Origin: Glutamicibacter halophytocola
Lineage (GTDB): Bacteria; Actinomycetota; Actinomycetes; Actinomycetales; Micrococcaceae
Direction of reading: 5' to 3'
Length of the DNA stretch: 64,000 nucleotides
Assembly: GCF_001302565.1 (NCBI RefSeq)
Contig: NZ_CP012750.1
Location: forward strand, 1,240,001-1,304,000
The notes beneath the pieces were generated by a model. It saw only the letters and a list, made by a program, of their open reading frames with translations, did not search any database and had not been told where the DNA came from. Made by a program: the position numbers and the translations under genes. Within the stretch, counting starts at the first letter, position 1, and each line of letters starts with the position of its first letter. Shown here in pieces: positions 9,606 through 18,615 of the stretch.

Positions 9606-9645
9606 AATTGCAGGCATCTCGTCCTATGGACAGATGCCTGCAATT
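9606..9645. terminator. Bidirectional terminator between dapF and a convergent methyltransferase gene
   Basis: A perfect 14-bp stem (AATTGCAGGCATCT and its complement) with a 12-base loop, 14 bases after dapF and 15 before the end of the minus-strand gene. Terminal A/T pairs make it usable in both directions. Confidence 0.7.
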
Positions 9646-9659
9646 GCTGGAATGAGGTT

Positions 9660-10265
9660 CTAGGCCGGTCGCGAAACCTTCAGGACGCGGAAGGCCTTGG
9701 CCGTGGCCTCGCGAGTGATCGACCAGTCCTGGGGAAGCTGTTCGGCCAGCCATTTCTGCAAGGAATCGCTCCCCAGATTCTTCTGCACTACCAGCCAGGC
9801 TTCCCCGCCTGCTGCCAGGCGCGGCAGCCACAGCATCAGAAGTTCGTGCAGCGCTTCCTTGCCGATGCGGATGGGCGGATTGGACCAGATGGTATCGAAC
9901 TGGAGACCGGGTTCGACGGAATCGGGGGTTCCGACTACCACGTTGCCCAACCCCAGATGCTGGGCATTCAGCCGGGTCAATTCGATCGAGCGTTCATTGA
10001 CATCCACGCCGTGAACGGTGGATTCGGGGGACCTCTCGGCAGCGGTCAGGGCAATCGGTCCCCAGCCGCATCCGATGTCAAGCACGCGCCCGCGTGGGGC
10101 GGGGACATGCTGCAACAACACCGCGGTGCCTTTATCCAAGCCTGAAGGCGAGAAGATTCCTGCGGCTGTCTGAACCTTGCGCACCGTGCCGTTGAGTTCG
10201 ACTTCAATGGTGCGTCGTTCATCGGCCGAGGCCGGGCTGGCGGTGAAGTAGTGATCCGAGGTCAT
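9660..10265 (-). CDS. Class I SAM-dependent methyltransferase, RsmC/RlmG-like
   Basis: A protein of about 201 residues. The SAM-binding motif I VLDIGCGWGPIAL and the post-motif VHGVDVNERS are clear. The motif IV WSNPPIRIGKEALHE matches the NPP(F/I)xxG signature of the RsmC/RlmG rRNA guanine-N2 methyltransferase family. The target is not proven; actinobacterial members are often a single domain as here. I chose the ATG whose complement is at 10263-10265; a TTG two codons upstream is also in frame. It is transcribed alone and converges on dapF. Confidence 0.85.
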   Translation of the reverse strand: MTSDHYFTASPASADERRTIEVELNGTVRKVQTAAGIFSPSGLDKGTAVLLQHVPAPRGRVLDIGCGWGPIALTAAERSPESTVHGVDVNERSIELTRLNAQHLGLGNVVVGTPDSVEPGLQFDTIWSNPPIRIGKEALHELLMLWLPRLAAGGEAWLVVQKNLGSDSLQKWLAEQLPQDWSITREATAKAFRVLKVSRPA

Positions 10266-10351
10266 AGGCAAAGTTTATCGTTGTGCTTCCCGAGGCCAAA
10301 GACCAGCGCATTCAACGTGAGCAAAGCGATATAGGCAGCTCGAGCATTGAC

Positions 10352-10388
10352 TGATAGAGTTTTCCCTATGACTTTCGTTTTTGTCTAA
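10352..10388 (+). CDS. Candidate leaderless leader peptide MTFVFV upstream of hflX, with extended -10
   Basis: A TGA-TAGAGT element (10352-10360) matches an extended -10 promoter, and seven bases later ATG 10368 opens a six-codon ORF (MTFVFV, stop TAA 10386-10388). A near-perfect palindrome GTAACCGC-A-GCGGTTAC (10392-10408) follows within three bases. The hflX start is about 300 bases downstream, so the mRNA would have a long leader containing this uORF. Translation is not shown; the call rests on spacing and the structured position. Confidence 0.35.
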
Positions 10389-10685
10389 TACGTAACCGCA
10401 GCGGTTACCTCGCGATCCTCCCCGGCGACGCGCCTATTTGGCGTGCCGGCATTGAAGGATTGGCAGACGGCGAAGTCTTTTTTGTTTTCCGCAAGTTGTG
10501 CATCACACGCCTTGCCATTCGCCTTCGCACCTCGGTAACCCCGCATTCACCTGCTTGCCTATATTTTTTGCGCGCTGTCAAAAGGACCACGAATGTTTGA
10601 TGAACCGACAGAACCCCAACGCGTCACGTCGCGAACTGGGGGTCAACCGCACTATTCTGGAATGCGAAGTACTTCTAAGGAGACC
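10389..10685 (+). promoter_or_regulatory. Long 5' leader of hflX
   Basis: There is no convincing gene in this stretch. It contains the 17-base palindrome at 10392-10408, a short GC hairpin near 10429-10445 and a T-rich tract (CTTTTTTGTTTT) near 10477-10488 preceded only by weak pairing. One frame stays open from about 10370 to 10595 but has no usable start codon. The region looks like an untranslated leader, possibly with conditional termination. Confidence 0.4.
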
Positions 10686-12254
10686 ATGACTAACTCCGAG
10701 TCACACGAGCACGATTCGGCATCAATGGATGATGCCCAGATCCAGGCCGCTATCGACAGGATCCTCGAAGCCGATGAAGCCCAAAGCCCACAGGTCCAGC
10801 ACTTCGGAGAAGAAGATACCTCAATCTTCTCCGGGCAGGCCACTGCGCTCAACCGCTTCTCGACCGGCTTTACCCAATACGACGGGGACCAGGATGACCT
10901 CGCGGAGCGTCGCGCCTTGCGTCGCGTCGCGGGCCTGTCCACCGAACTCGAAGACGTTACCGAGGTCGAGTACCGCCAGCTGCGCCTGGAACGCGTTGTG
11001 CTGGCTGGTATTTGGAGCGAAGGCACCGTCACCGACGCCGAAAACTCCCTGCGCGAACTGGCCGCCTTGGCTGAGACCGCAGGTTCCGAAGTTCTCGACG
11101 GCGTGGTGCAGCGCCGCAGCAAGCCGGACCCGTCGACATTCCTGGGGTCGGGCAAGGCCGAGGAACTGCGCGGCATCGTTGTCTCTACCGGCGCGGATAC
11201 CGTGGTGGTTGATGCTGAGCTGGCTCCGTCCCAGCGCCGTGCCCTCGAGGACATTGTGAAGGTCAAGGTTATTGACCGCACTAGCCTGATCCTTGATATC
11301 TTCGCGCAGCATGCGAAGTCCCGAGAAGGCAAGGCACAGGTTGAACTGGCCCAGCTCGAGTACCTGCTGCCACGTCTTCGTGGCTGGGGCGAATCGATGT
11401 CCCGCCAGGCTGGTGGTCGTGTAGGTGCCGCCGGTGGCGGCATTGGCTCGCGTGGTCCGGGTGAAACCAAGATCGAGATGGACCGTCGCCGCATTCGCGA
11501 CCGCATGGCCAAGCTGCGTCGCGAGATCAAGGCCATGAAGCCTGCTCGTGAGGCCAAGCGCGCCAATCGCAAGCGCAATGAAGTGCCCGCAGTGGCTATC
11601 GCCGGATACACCAACGCCGGAAAGTCATCTTTGCTCAACCGCCTGACCAACGCCGGTGTCCTGGTGGAGAACGCGCTGTTCGCCACCTTGGATCCAACCG
11701 TGCGCCAGTCGTCGACTGAAGACGGGCTGACCTATACGTTGGCCGATACCGTTGGATTCGTGTCGAACCTTCCAACCCAGTTGGTGGAAGCCTTCCGCTC
11801 AACTCTGGAAGAAATTGCCGATTCTGATCTAATCCTGCACGTAGTGGATGCTTCGCACCCTGACCCGGAGGGGCAGATTCAGGCCGTTCGTACCGTGCTT
11901 GGCGAAGTTGACGCGTTGAATATCCCGGAAATCATCGTCCTGAATAAGGCTGACGTCGCGGATCCATTTGTCATTGAACGAATCCGCAACCGTGAATCCA
12001 ATACCTCCGTGGTTTCGGCTCACACCGGTGAGGGCATCGAAGAGCTGCTGGAAAAGATCAGCTCGTCGATTCCGCGTCCAGGCATTCAGCTTGAAGTTCT
12101 CATCCCGTACAACCGCGGGGATTTGATCGCAAAGCTGCATCAGAGCGAATCTGAAATCCTGGAAAGCGAACACCTGGACAACGGCACGCGATTGATCGTC
12201 AAGGTGCGCGATTCCCTGGCGGCAGAGTTGGAGACTTTCAACATTCATGGATAA
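10686..12254 (+). CDS. hflX: Ribosome-associated GTPase HflX
   Basis: A 522-residue GTPase that binds the 50S subunit and splits stalled ribosomes; in mycobacteria and Listeria it contributes to macrolide/lincosamide tolerance. The N-terminal HflX domain (about 90-270) ends with a glycine-rich segment and basic helices. The G domain has G1 GYTNAGKSS (about residue 305), G3 DTVGF and G4 NKAD. ATG 10686 follows TAAGGAGACC, a good ribosome-binding site; an in-frame ATG at 10593 has none. The first 60 residues are acidic and poorly conserved. The stop overlaps the dinG-like start by eight bases. Confidence 0.94.
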   Translation: MTNSESHEHDSASMDDAQIQAAIDRILEADEAQSPQVQHFGEEDTSIFSGQATALNRFSTGFTQYDGDQDDLAERRALRRVAGLSTELEDVTEVEYRQLRLERVVLAGIWSEGTVTDAENSLRELAALAETAGSEVLDGVVQRRSKPDPSTFLGSGKAEELRGIVVSTGADTVVVDAELAPSQRRALEDIVKVKVIDRTSLILDIFAQHAKSREGKAQVELAQLEYLLPRLRGWGESMSRQAGGRVGAAGGGIGSRGPGETKIEMDRRRIRDRMAKLRREIKAMKPAREAKRANRKRNEVPAVAIAGYTNAGKSSLLNRLTNAGVLVENALFATLDPTVRQSSTEDGLTYTLADTVGFVSNLPTQLVEAFRSTLEEIADSDLILHVVDASHPDPEGQIQAVRTVLGEVDALNIPEIIVLNKADVADPFVIERIRNRESNTSVVSAHTGEGIEELLEKISSSIPRPGIQLEVLIPYNRGDLIAKLHQSESEILESEHLDNGTRLIVKVRDSLAAELETFNIHG

Positions 12255-14244
12255 GCAAGAGCAGGCCCTTGAGCTTCTTGAGGCCGCGGTAACTTCCATG
12301 GGTGGCGCCATGCGTACAGGCCAGCAGGAAATGGTCAAGCACGTGGTGGCTGCCTTGGAAGACGAAGAACATTTGCTGGTTCAAGCTGGCACCGGAACGG
12401 GAAAGTCCATGGGTTATCTCATTCCGGCGCTGGCCCATGCGCAAACTAGTGCCAAGCCAGTGATTGTTTCAACCGCTACACTCGCGTTGCAGTCGCAAAT
12501 TGTCGGTCGCGACGTGCCGAGATTACTTGAGTCACTCAAGGGCAAGCTCTCCCGTCCCATGGATGTGGCTCTGCTCAAAGGCCGCTCCAACTACTTGTGC
12601 CAATACAAGCTCGGTGGCGGATACCCCGATGACGAAGGCACGCTGTTCTCGATGGATGAACCGGCAGTACCCGCCGGAACCACCTATTCACCGCTTGCCA
12701 GTGAAGTGATGAAACTTCGCGATTGGGCCGAGCGCACCGATACCGGCGACCGAGATGAATTGGTGCCCGGCGTCAGCGACAAGGCCTGGAAGCAGGTTTC
12801 GGTTTCGGCGATGGAATGCCTGGGTTCTCAAAAGTGCCCGATGGCCGATGAATGCTTCTCGGAAATGGCACGCGCCCGCGCGGCCGAATCTGACGTGGTG
12901 ATCACCAATCATGCCTTGCTGGCGGTGTCTGCGTTTGAAGGCCTGTCGGTCTTGCCGGATTTCGATGTGGCCATCATCGATGAGGCCCACGAACTGCAGG
13001 ACCGCGTGACCAGCTCGGTGTCTGGCGCCCTGTCGGCTCGAATGGTGATGACTGCTGCTGGTGGCGCCAAGCGCCACTGCGGCGTCAACGTCGATGAAAT
13101 GGTCAAAGCGGCCAACCGACTGGAGAAGTCCCTGACGGGGATCCCCACCGGTCTGCTGGAGCAAGGCTTGCGCGAAGACATGGGCATTGCACTCAATGAC
13201 ATTGTTGAGCAGGCTCGCCTGGCATTGGCGCTGTCCAAGCCAGAGGCGAACGCGCCCGCCGATGGCGGACGACAGACTGCACGCTCCCAGCTGCAGGCTG
13301 TTATGGATGACTCTCTGCGCATGCTCGAATCTGAAGAGCGCCGCGAAGTTCTCTACACAACGCGCCCACGGGAGTTCGTAGAAGGCCGAGGCTACGTGGA
13401 GGCCGAAGAATCCCAACCGGCAACGCTGAATGTCGCACCGCTGTCGGTGGCAGGAAAACTGCGCGAAGGCCTATTTGATGGCCGCACGGTCGTGCTCACC
13501 AGTGCAACGTTGGCTATCGGTTCGCAATTTGATGCCGTGGCCGGTTCGCTGGGCTTGATGGGGAACGGAGCGCCAACATGGACTGGCGTCGATGTGGGAA
13601 GCCCTTTTGATTATCCAAAACAAGGCATCCTGTACGTAGCCAGGCATTTGCCAAAACCTGGCCGTCAACTTGCCGCTGAGACCCTGGACGAGATTGAAGA
13701 TCTCATCAAGGCATCCGGCGGTGGCGCACTGGCGCTGTTCACTTCGAAGCGTTCGGCGGAAGAGGCCGCCAGCATCTTGCGCGAGCGGCTGGACGTGGAC
13801 ATCTTGTGCCAGGGCGAGGCCAGCATGAAATCCCTGGTCGAACAGTTCGCAGACGAACGCGACACTTGCCTCTTTGGCACGATGACGCTGTGGCAGGGAG
13901 TTGACGTCCCGGGGGATTCCTGCCGTCTGGTCATCATCGACAAGATTCCATTCCCACGCCCCGACGACCCGATTTCGAAGGCCCGGACCGAAGACGTCGC
14001 CAAGCACGGTGGCAATGGCTTTATGCAGGTTTCGGCTACGCATGCCGCCATCCGCTTGGCGCAGGGCGCAGGACGCCTGATCCGATCGGTCAACGACCGG
14101 GGCGTTGTAGCCATATTGGACTCGCGCATGGCCACGGCGCGCTACGGAAGCTTCCTGAAGGCTACCCTGCCACCGATGTGGCCCACAGTAGACAAGAAGG
14201 TCATTTCTGGAGTTCTGGAACGCCTCAAGCCTGCTGAAAAGTAA
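12247..14244 (+). CDS. ATP-dependent DNA helicase, DinG/XPD-like
   Basis: A 665-residue superfamily 2 helicase of the DinG/YoaA type. Walker A is QAGTGTGKS (about residues 47-55), the DEAH box is in IIDEAHEL (about 243), and motif VI is QGAGRLIRS. Four cysteines for an Fe-S cluster are plausible: one in NYLCQYK and three in CLGSQKCPMADEC. Such helicases unwind 5'-3' and resolve R-loops or repair intermediates. The start ATG 12247 overlaps the hflX stop, so the two are co-transcribed. No LexA box is visible directly upstream, so SOS control cannot be claimed. Confidence 0.88.
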   Translation: MDKQEQALELLEAAVTSMGGAMRTGQQEMVKHVVAALEDEEHLLVQAGTGTGKSMGYLIPALAHAQTSAKPVIVSTATLALQSQIVGRDVPRLLESLKGKLSRPMDVALLKGRSNYLCQYKLGGGYPDDEGTLFSMDEPAVPAGTTYSPLASEVMKLRDWAERTDTGDRDELVPGVSDKAWKQVSVSAMECLGSQKCPMADECFSEMARARAAESDVVITNHALLAVSAFEGLSVLPDFDVAIIDEAHELQDRVTSSVSGALSARMVMTAAGGAKRHCGVNVDEMVKAANRLEKSLTGIPTGLLEQGLREDMGIALNDIVEQARLALALSKPEANAPADGGRQTARSQLQAVMDDSLRMLESEERREVLYTTRPREFVEGRGYVEAEESQPATLNVAPLSVAGKLREGLFDGRTVVLTSATLAIGSQFDAVAGSLGLMGNGAPTWTGVDVGSPFDYPKQGILYVARHLPKPGRQLAAETLDEIEDLIKASGGGALALFTSKRSAEEAASILRERLDVDILCQGEASMKSLVEQFADERDTCLFGTMTLWQGVDVPGDSCRLVIIDKIPFPRPDDPISKARTEDVAKHGGNGFMQVSATHAAIRLAQGAGRLIRSVNDRGVVAILDSRMATARYGSFLKATLPPMWPTVDKKVISGVLERLKPAEK

Positions 14245-14336
14245 CTTCCAGTGCTTGAAAGCAATGACCCGGTGACTCGGGCTCGTTGAATGCACTAATG
14301 TCTGTGCCACAGGGAAGGAAAAATCCGGAAGGCAAG

Positions 14337-15371
14337 ATGAAATCCATGAGGGGACTGGCGCGTGAAGCAGCCGAAGATACGCATGCGCGATTTGGCCATC
14401 GGCTCCTTTGCCTGCCAGGCACGTGGATTGGCCGGCCCTATAGCCTTCAGCACCGGATGCATGACGGAAGCATGCTCAGCGATATGAATGGATTTTCTCA
14501 TCCGTTTGCTGAGTGGAACTACTGGTGGCAGGCCCACTACCTGGATGCGATCCTTGACGACGGGCTGGGCTATTGGGAAGCTGGCGATCGTGATGCAGCC
14601 CGGTGCGAACTTCACCGTGCCAAAGACCTGCTGGCAGGAATCCGCATTCGCAATTTCGGAGTCTTCCCGAACTACTTCTTTGACGATATGGCATGGCTGG
14701 CGCTGGCGAGCCAGAGGTTGCTGGCTTTTTCCCGGAAGCTGGAAGGGCACAGCCATCTCGGTGCAAAACGAGCAATAACGACTTTGCGCAAGCAATTGGA
14801 AAGCGGCATCGACGAAGTCTTCGATGGCGGCTTGTACTGGTCGAGGAAACGCGATTTCAAGAATGCCCCTGCCAACGCTCCTGCCGCACTCTTTTTCGCA
14901 CGCATCGGTGATCGCGAACAAGCCAGGAAGCTGCTTGACTGGATGCATTCCAACATCTTCAGCGACCAGCACGGTTTATATCTTGATGGGCTCAGACTCA
15001 CTTCAGCAGGCCAAAAACTGGAAGATCACCTCTATACCTATAACCAGGGACCGGTGCTCGGCGCGCTGCTGGAATTAGGTACCGCAGCTGATCTGGAGCA
15101 TGCTGCTGCACTTGTTCATGCCACACGCCGGCATCTGGCCGACGAGGCCGGATCCCTGCTGCTTGATGGAGGAGGCGATGGCAACCTATTTGCCGGGATT
15201 CTCTGCCGATACCTGGCCCTCTGCGCAAACGATGAGCGCATGGATCTGGAGGTTCGGGGCATCGCACGCGATTTGGTGACGTCGACAGCTAGCCGATTGG
15301 TCAACGAAGAACCACGACGGCTCTCAGCGGCAGTTCAGCGTTGGATGATCTTCAGCGCAGCACAACGGTGA
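14337..15371 (+). CDS. Glycoside hydrolase family 76-like protein (alpha-1,6-mannanase fold), cytoplasmic
   Basis: A 344-residue alpha/alpha-barrel protein. GH76 features are EWNYWWQAHYLDAILDDGL near the start, the FFDDMAWLALA segment carrying the consecutive aspartates that are catalytic in GH76 enzymes, and YTYNQGPVLGALLEL. GH76 enzymes cleave alpha-1,6-mannan. This copy has no signal peptide, so it would act in the cytoplasm, and the substrate is unknown. I chose ATG 14337 because GGAAGG lies four bases upstream; ATGs at 14286 and 14298 are in frame but lack a ribosome-binding site. It is separate from dinG and converges on lexA. Confidence 0.75.
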   Translation: MKSMRGLAREAAEDTHARFGHRLLCLPGTWIGRPYSLQHRMHDGSMLSDMNGFSHPFAEWNYWWQAHYLDAILDDGLGYWEAGDRDAARCELHRAKDLLAGIRIRNFGVFPNYFFDDMAWLALASQRLLAFSRKLEGHSHLGAKRAITTLRKQLESGIDEVFDGGLYWSRKRDFKNAPANAPAALFFARIGDREQARKLLDWMHSNIFSDQHGLYLDGLRLTSAGQKLEDHLYTYNQGPVLGALLELGTAADLEHAAALVHATRRHLADEAGSLLLDGGGDGNLFAGILCRYLALCANDERMDLEVRGIARDLVTSTASRLVNEEPRRLSAAVQRWMIFSAAQR

Positions 15372-15404
15372 GAATCGAAACCGAAATCGCAGGGAGCAAT
15401 CGAC

Positions 15405-15440
15405 TGAGGGGTGTCGATGCTTGCGCACCAACACCCCTCA
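15405..15440. terminator. Terminator between the GH76-like gene and lexA
   Basis: An inverted repeat TGAGGGGTGT / ACACCCCTCA with a 16-base loop lies between the two convergent genes and can serve both. Confidence 0.6.
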
Positions 15441-15452
15441 TGCCAGATGCGA

Positions 15453-16172
15453 TTAGAGCGAACGCATCACAGAAACAACACGGCCCATGATCTTGGCCGC
15501 GTCGCCCAAGATCGGTTCGTAGCGTGAGTTCTGGGGCAGCAGCCATGTATGCCCATCGCGCTGCCGGAAGGTTTTGACAGTGGCTTCTTCGTCCAGCAAT
15601 GCAGCGACGATATCGCCGTTTTCAGCATTCTGCTGACGGCGGACGACTACCCAGTCACCATCACAGATAGCGGCATCAACCATGGAATCGCCAGAGACTT
15701 TGAGCATGAATAATTCGCCGTGTCCGACCAGCTGGCGAGGCAACGAGAAAACATCTTCGACAGACTGATCAGCAAGGATCGGCCCACCAGCAGCGATCCG
15801 GCCGACCAATGGAACCATGGTCGTATCGGCTGACGTGCTGAGCTCGATGACCATCGCGTCTTCGGCAGCCTTGCTCTCTGCAGCCTCCGACGCCGTTGAG
15901 TTCTCAGCATCGTCCGCCAACTGCAGTGGCAACAAAATCTCCATGGCGCGCGGACGGCGTGGATCTCGACGAATGTACCCGAGCTTTTCTAGCTGGCTCA
16001 ATTGGTGGGTGACGCTCGAAAGGCTCTTGAGCCCTACCGAGTCGCCAATCTCACGCATGGATGGTGGATAGCCGTTCTTGCCGATGGCACGCTGGATCGT
16101 TTCCAGGATCTTCTTTTGGCGAATCGTCAACGAGCGTGCATTCGATCGGGGAGTGCGTTGTGAAGCTGACAT
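15453..16172 (-). CDS. lexA: SOS repressor LexA
   Basis: A 239-residue repressor. The N-terminal winged HTH (about 15-75) includes [15 protein letters not shown]. The self-cleavage site is Ala128-Gly129 in RIAAGG, and the catalytic pair is Ser163 (SGDSM) and Lys200 (ATVKTF). Between the domains is an acidic linker of about 40 residues. LexA represses recA (box at 3608) and very likely itself and the divergent LysM gene, since two LexA-box-like sites lie in the shared intergenic region. The N-terminus after MSASQ is basic, as usual in the family. Confidence 0.97.
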   Translation of the reverse strand: MSASQRTPRSNARSLTIRQKKILETIQRAIGKNGYPPSMREIGDSVGLKSLSSVTHQLSQLEKLGYIRRDPRRPRAMEILLPLQLADDAENSTASEAAESKAAEDAMVIELSTSADTTMVPLVGRIAAGGPILADQSVEDVFSLPRQLVGHGELFMLKVSGDSMVDAAICDGDWVVVRRQQNAENGDIVAALLDEEATVKTFRQRDGHTWLLPQNSRYEPILGDAAKIMGRVVSVMRSL

Positions 16173-16292
16173 GAGATTTTGCCTTCCCTAGCTATCTGTC
16201 GAAAGTTCGGCAGTCCAAACTGTCGGAGCCAGATGGTGTGATGTTTTCATTGCTCGTCTACTTCGAAATCTTAGTGGATAAGCGAGCTTCTT

Positions 16293-16308
16293 TCAAAGAT
16301 TTGTTCGA
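16293..16308. promoter_or_regulatory. Degenerate LexA box in the lexA-LysM intergenic region
   Basis: TCAAAGATTTGTTCGA resembles TCGAAC-N4-GTTCGA with a perfect right half and a left half that differs at two positions. It is closer to lexA and may serve its autoregulation. Confidence 0.55.
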
Positions 16309-16358
16309 AAACTTCTGGACAAGTCGGACGAAGCTCTGTTAGAACAGATGTACTAGTT

Positions 16359-16374
16359 TCGAACAAGTCTTCGA
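16359..16374. promoter_or_regulatory. LexA box upstream of the LysM gene
   Basis: TCGAACAAGTCTTCGA matches the LexA consensus with one changed base in the right half. It lies 57 bases before the LysM gene start, so that gene should be SOS-inducible. Confidence 0.75.
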
Positions 16375-16430
16375 AATCTACATATCGAATATAACTTCGC
16401 ATCGCTACACAATCTTGAGGAGATAAGGTC

Positions 16431-16784
16431 ATGGCAACCCTCGCACTTGACTCAAATCAAACCCAGAGCCCATTGAAGATCCGGATCAACCGCCGCGGCT
16501 GGGCTGTTTTGGTGGGCATTCCAGTTTTTGCGCTAACCGTAGCTGCAGCGTTCTTCTTCTCGATGTTCGCTTCAGATGCAAGGGCATCATCTGAACTCCC
16601 AACGGGCGTCGAAACTGTGGACGTCACCGTTATCCCGGGCGACACCGTGTGGAGCTTGGCCAAGGAGTACGCCCAGGGCTACGACGTCACTTCTGCTGTC
16701 AGCCACATTTCGGAACTCAACTCCCTCCAGGGAAGCGAGATCCACGTTGGCGACTCGCTGTCGATCCCTGTGCTCGCTGGTTAG
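16431..16784 (+). CDS. SOS-linked LysM-domain membrane protein (Rv2719c/YneA/DivS-like role)
   Basis: A 117-residue protein: a cytoplasmic stretch of about 23 residues, one transmembrane helix (about 24-47, WAVLVGIPVFALTVAAAFFF), then an extracytoplasmic LysM domain (about 62-113, VIPGDTVWSLAKEYAQG to SIPVLAG) that should bind peptidoglycan. ATG 16431 follows GAGGAGATAAGGTC, a strong ribosome-binding site. The gene is divergent from lexA and has a LexA box. In mycobacteria (Rv2719c), Bacillus (yneA) and Corynebacterium (divS) the gene next to lexA encodes an SOS-induced division inhibitor. By position this is the functional counterpart; sequence kinship with YneA or DivS is not claimed. Confidence 0.8.
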   Translation: MATLALDSNQTQSPLKIRINRRGWAVLVGIPVFALTVAAAFFFSMFASDARASSELPTGVETVDVTVIPGDTVWSLAKEYAQGYDVTSAVSHISELNSLQGSEIHVGDSLSIPVLAG

Positions 16785-16865
16785 AGCATCGATCGAGGCA
16801 GGGGATTGTTACCTTGACTCGTAGCGGATTCACCCGCCAAGCCGGTACGCACGTAGACTTATTGC

Positions 16866-17972
16866 GTGAATGACCGCAGTGAACTTTTGAGTCAGCTGCC
16901 CTTGCGTGAGAATCTCCGCGGGCTATCCCCATATGGCGCACCACAAATCGACGTGCCCATTCAGCTGAATGTCAACGAGAACACTCATCCGCTTCCGCCA
17001 ACTGTCGTGGATGCCATTGCGCAAGAGGTCGCAAAAGCAGCAACCAGCCTCAACAGATACCCGGATCGTGAATTCACCGAACTCCGTGAACTGCTGGCTG
17101 ACTATCTCGGCCACTCCCTGACCGCAGGGAACATCTGGGCGGCAAACGGCTCGAACGAAATCCTCCAGCAAATCCTGCAGGCATTTGGCGGGCCAGGACG
17201 AAGCGTCATGAGTTTCGGACCAACATACTCGATGTACCCCCTCCTAGCTAGCGGGACCGATACAACATATATCGCCGGTACGCGCGCCGAGGATTTCACT
17301 CTCTCCGCAGAATCCGCGGCAGAACAAGTTCTCAGGCACCAACCGAACATTGTCTTCCTGTGCTCTCCTAACAACCCCACGGGCACGGCGCTTGGCCTGG
17401 ACGTGATCACAGCCGTATATGACGCAATGAGCGAGCACAATGGCATGGTCATTGTTGACGAAGCCTACGCCGAGTTTTCCTTGTCCAGCACCAAATCGGC
17501 GCTCACCTTGCTTGAAGGCCGCCAGCGGCTCATCGTCACGCGCACCATGTCAAAGGCCTTTGGCCTTGCCGGTGCCCGCGTCGGGTACCTCGCAGCGGCG
17601 CCTGAAGTCACCGATGCCATTCGCTTGGTGCGGCTGCCATACCACCTCTCGGCCGTCACGCAGGCAACTGCCGTAGCGGCGCTGAAGAATATCGATTTGT
17701 TGTTAGCCCAGGTGGAAGACATCAAAACGCAACGAGATCGAATTGTTGCCCGCTTGAAAGAGCTTGGGCTTAAGCCTTCCGTCTCCGACTCCAACTTCGT
17801 CTTTTTCGGCGGGCTGGAGAACCCCCACGCGGTGTGGGAAGGATTGTTGGAAGCAGGCATTATCGTCCGCGACAATGGGATCCCGGGCACTCTGCGAGTA
17901 ACCGCCGGAACCGAATCAGAAACTACTGCGTTCTTGGATCGTCTATCCGAGCTGCTCGGCGCGGAAAAGTAA
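16866..17972 (+). CDS. hisC: Histidinol-phosphate aminotransferase
   Basis: A 368-residue PLP-dependent fold-type I aminotransferase of histidine synthesis that converts imidazole-acetol phosphate to histidinol phosphate. Visible features are [12 protein letters not shown], the [13 protein letters not shown] loop, [11 protein letters not shown], and the PLP lysine in [17 protein letters not shown]. The GTG start 16866 has no Shine-Dalgarno; a -10-like TAGACT ends at 16859, six bases upstream, so the his mRNA appears to be leaderless and to begin here. hisD, which often precedes hisC in relatives, is not present. Confidence 0.95.
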   Translation: MNDRSELLSQLPLRENLRGLSPYGAPQIDVPIQLNVNENTHPLPPTVVDAIAQEVAKAATSLNRYPDREFTELRELLADYLGHSLTAGNIWAANGSNEILQQILQAFGGPGRSVMSFGPTYSMYPLLASGTDTTYIAGTRAEDFTLSAESAAEQVLRHQPNIVFLCSPNNPTGTALGLDVITAVYDAMSEHNGMVIVDEAYAEFSLSSTKSALTLLEGRQRLIVTRTMSKAFGLAGARVGYLAAAPEVTDAIRLVRLPYHLSAVTQATAVAALKNIDLLLAQVEDIKTQRDRIVARLKELGLKPSVSDSNFVFFGGLENPHAVWEGLLEAGIIVRDNGIPGTLRVTAGTESETTAFLDRLSELLGAEK

Positions 17973-17994
17973 TCAAGAACAAGCGAAGGAAGAC

Positions 17995-18615
17995 ATGGCT
18001 GCCGAATTGATTGGCGCACGTCGCGCCCGCATGGAACGCGTCACCAGCGAATCGTCCGTATTCGTAGAACTGGATCTCGATGGAACTGGTGTGTCGGAGA
18101 TCAGCACGTCCGTGCCGTTCTACGACCACATGCTCACCGCGCTGTCCAAGCACTCGCTCATTGACTTGACCGTTCGGTCAACGGGCGATACCCACATCGA
18201 CGTGCACCATACCGTGGAGGACACCGCCATCACCATCGGCGAAGTGCTGCGCGTTGCCCTGGGCAACAAGGCCGGCATCCGGCGCTTCGGCACCGCATAT
18301 GCTCCATTGGATGAAGCGCTTTCGCGTTCAGTGGTGGATGTATCCGGACGCCCCTACCTCGTCCACTCCGGCGAGCCGGCGGGGCAGGAATACCACCTCA
18401 TCGGTGGGCACTTCACCGGTTCCATGACCCGCCACGTTTTTGAAGCGATCACCTTCCACGCCCAGATTTGTGCACATATCGAGGTGCTCTCGGGCCGCGA
18501 TCCACACCATATTGTCGAAGCCCAGTTCAAGTCCTTTGCACGAGCTCTGCGCGAAGCCGTTGAATTCGACGAACGCATGGGTGACAAGATTCCATCCACG
18601 AAGGGTGCACTGTAA
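17995..18615 (+). CDS. hisB: Imidazoleglycerol-phosphate dehydratase
   Basis: A 206-residue manganese enzyme, the sixth step of histidine synthesis. The metal-binding HHTVEDT motif (in [15 protein letters not shown]) and [18 protein letters not shown] are present, along with PFYDHML near the start. It is the single-domain form without a fused histidinol phosphatase, as in other actinobacteria. ATG 17995 follows GCGAAGGAAGAC. The TAA stop directly abuts the hisH GTG start. Confidence 0.97.
   Translation: MAAELIGARRARMERVTSESSVFVELDLDGTGVSEISTSVPFYDHMLTALSKHSLIDLTVRSTGDTHIDVHHTVEDTAITIGEVLRVALGNKAGIRRFGTAYAPLDEALSRSVVDVSGRPYLVHSGEPAGQEYHLIGGHFTGSMTRHVFEAITFHAQICAHIEVLSGRDPHHIVEAQFKSFARALREAVEFDERMGDKIPSTKGAL

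Noticed and set aside
10370..10595. Start-less open frame in the hflX leader (NRSGYLAILPGDAP...)
   Set aside because: It reads smoothly but has no ATG, GTG or TTG and a stop directly upstream; kept only as leader sequence.
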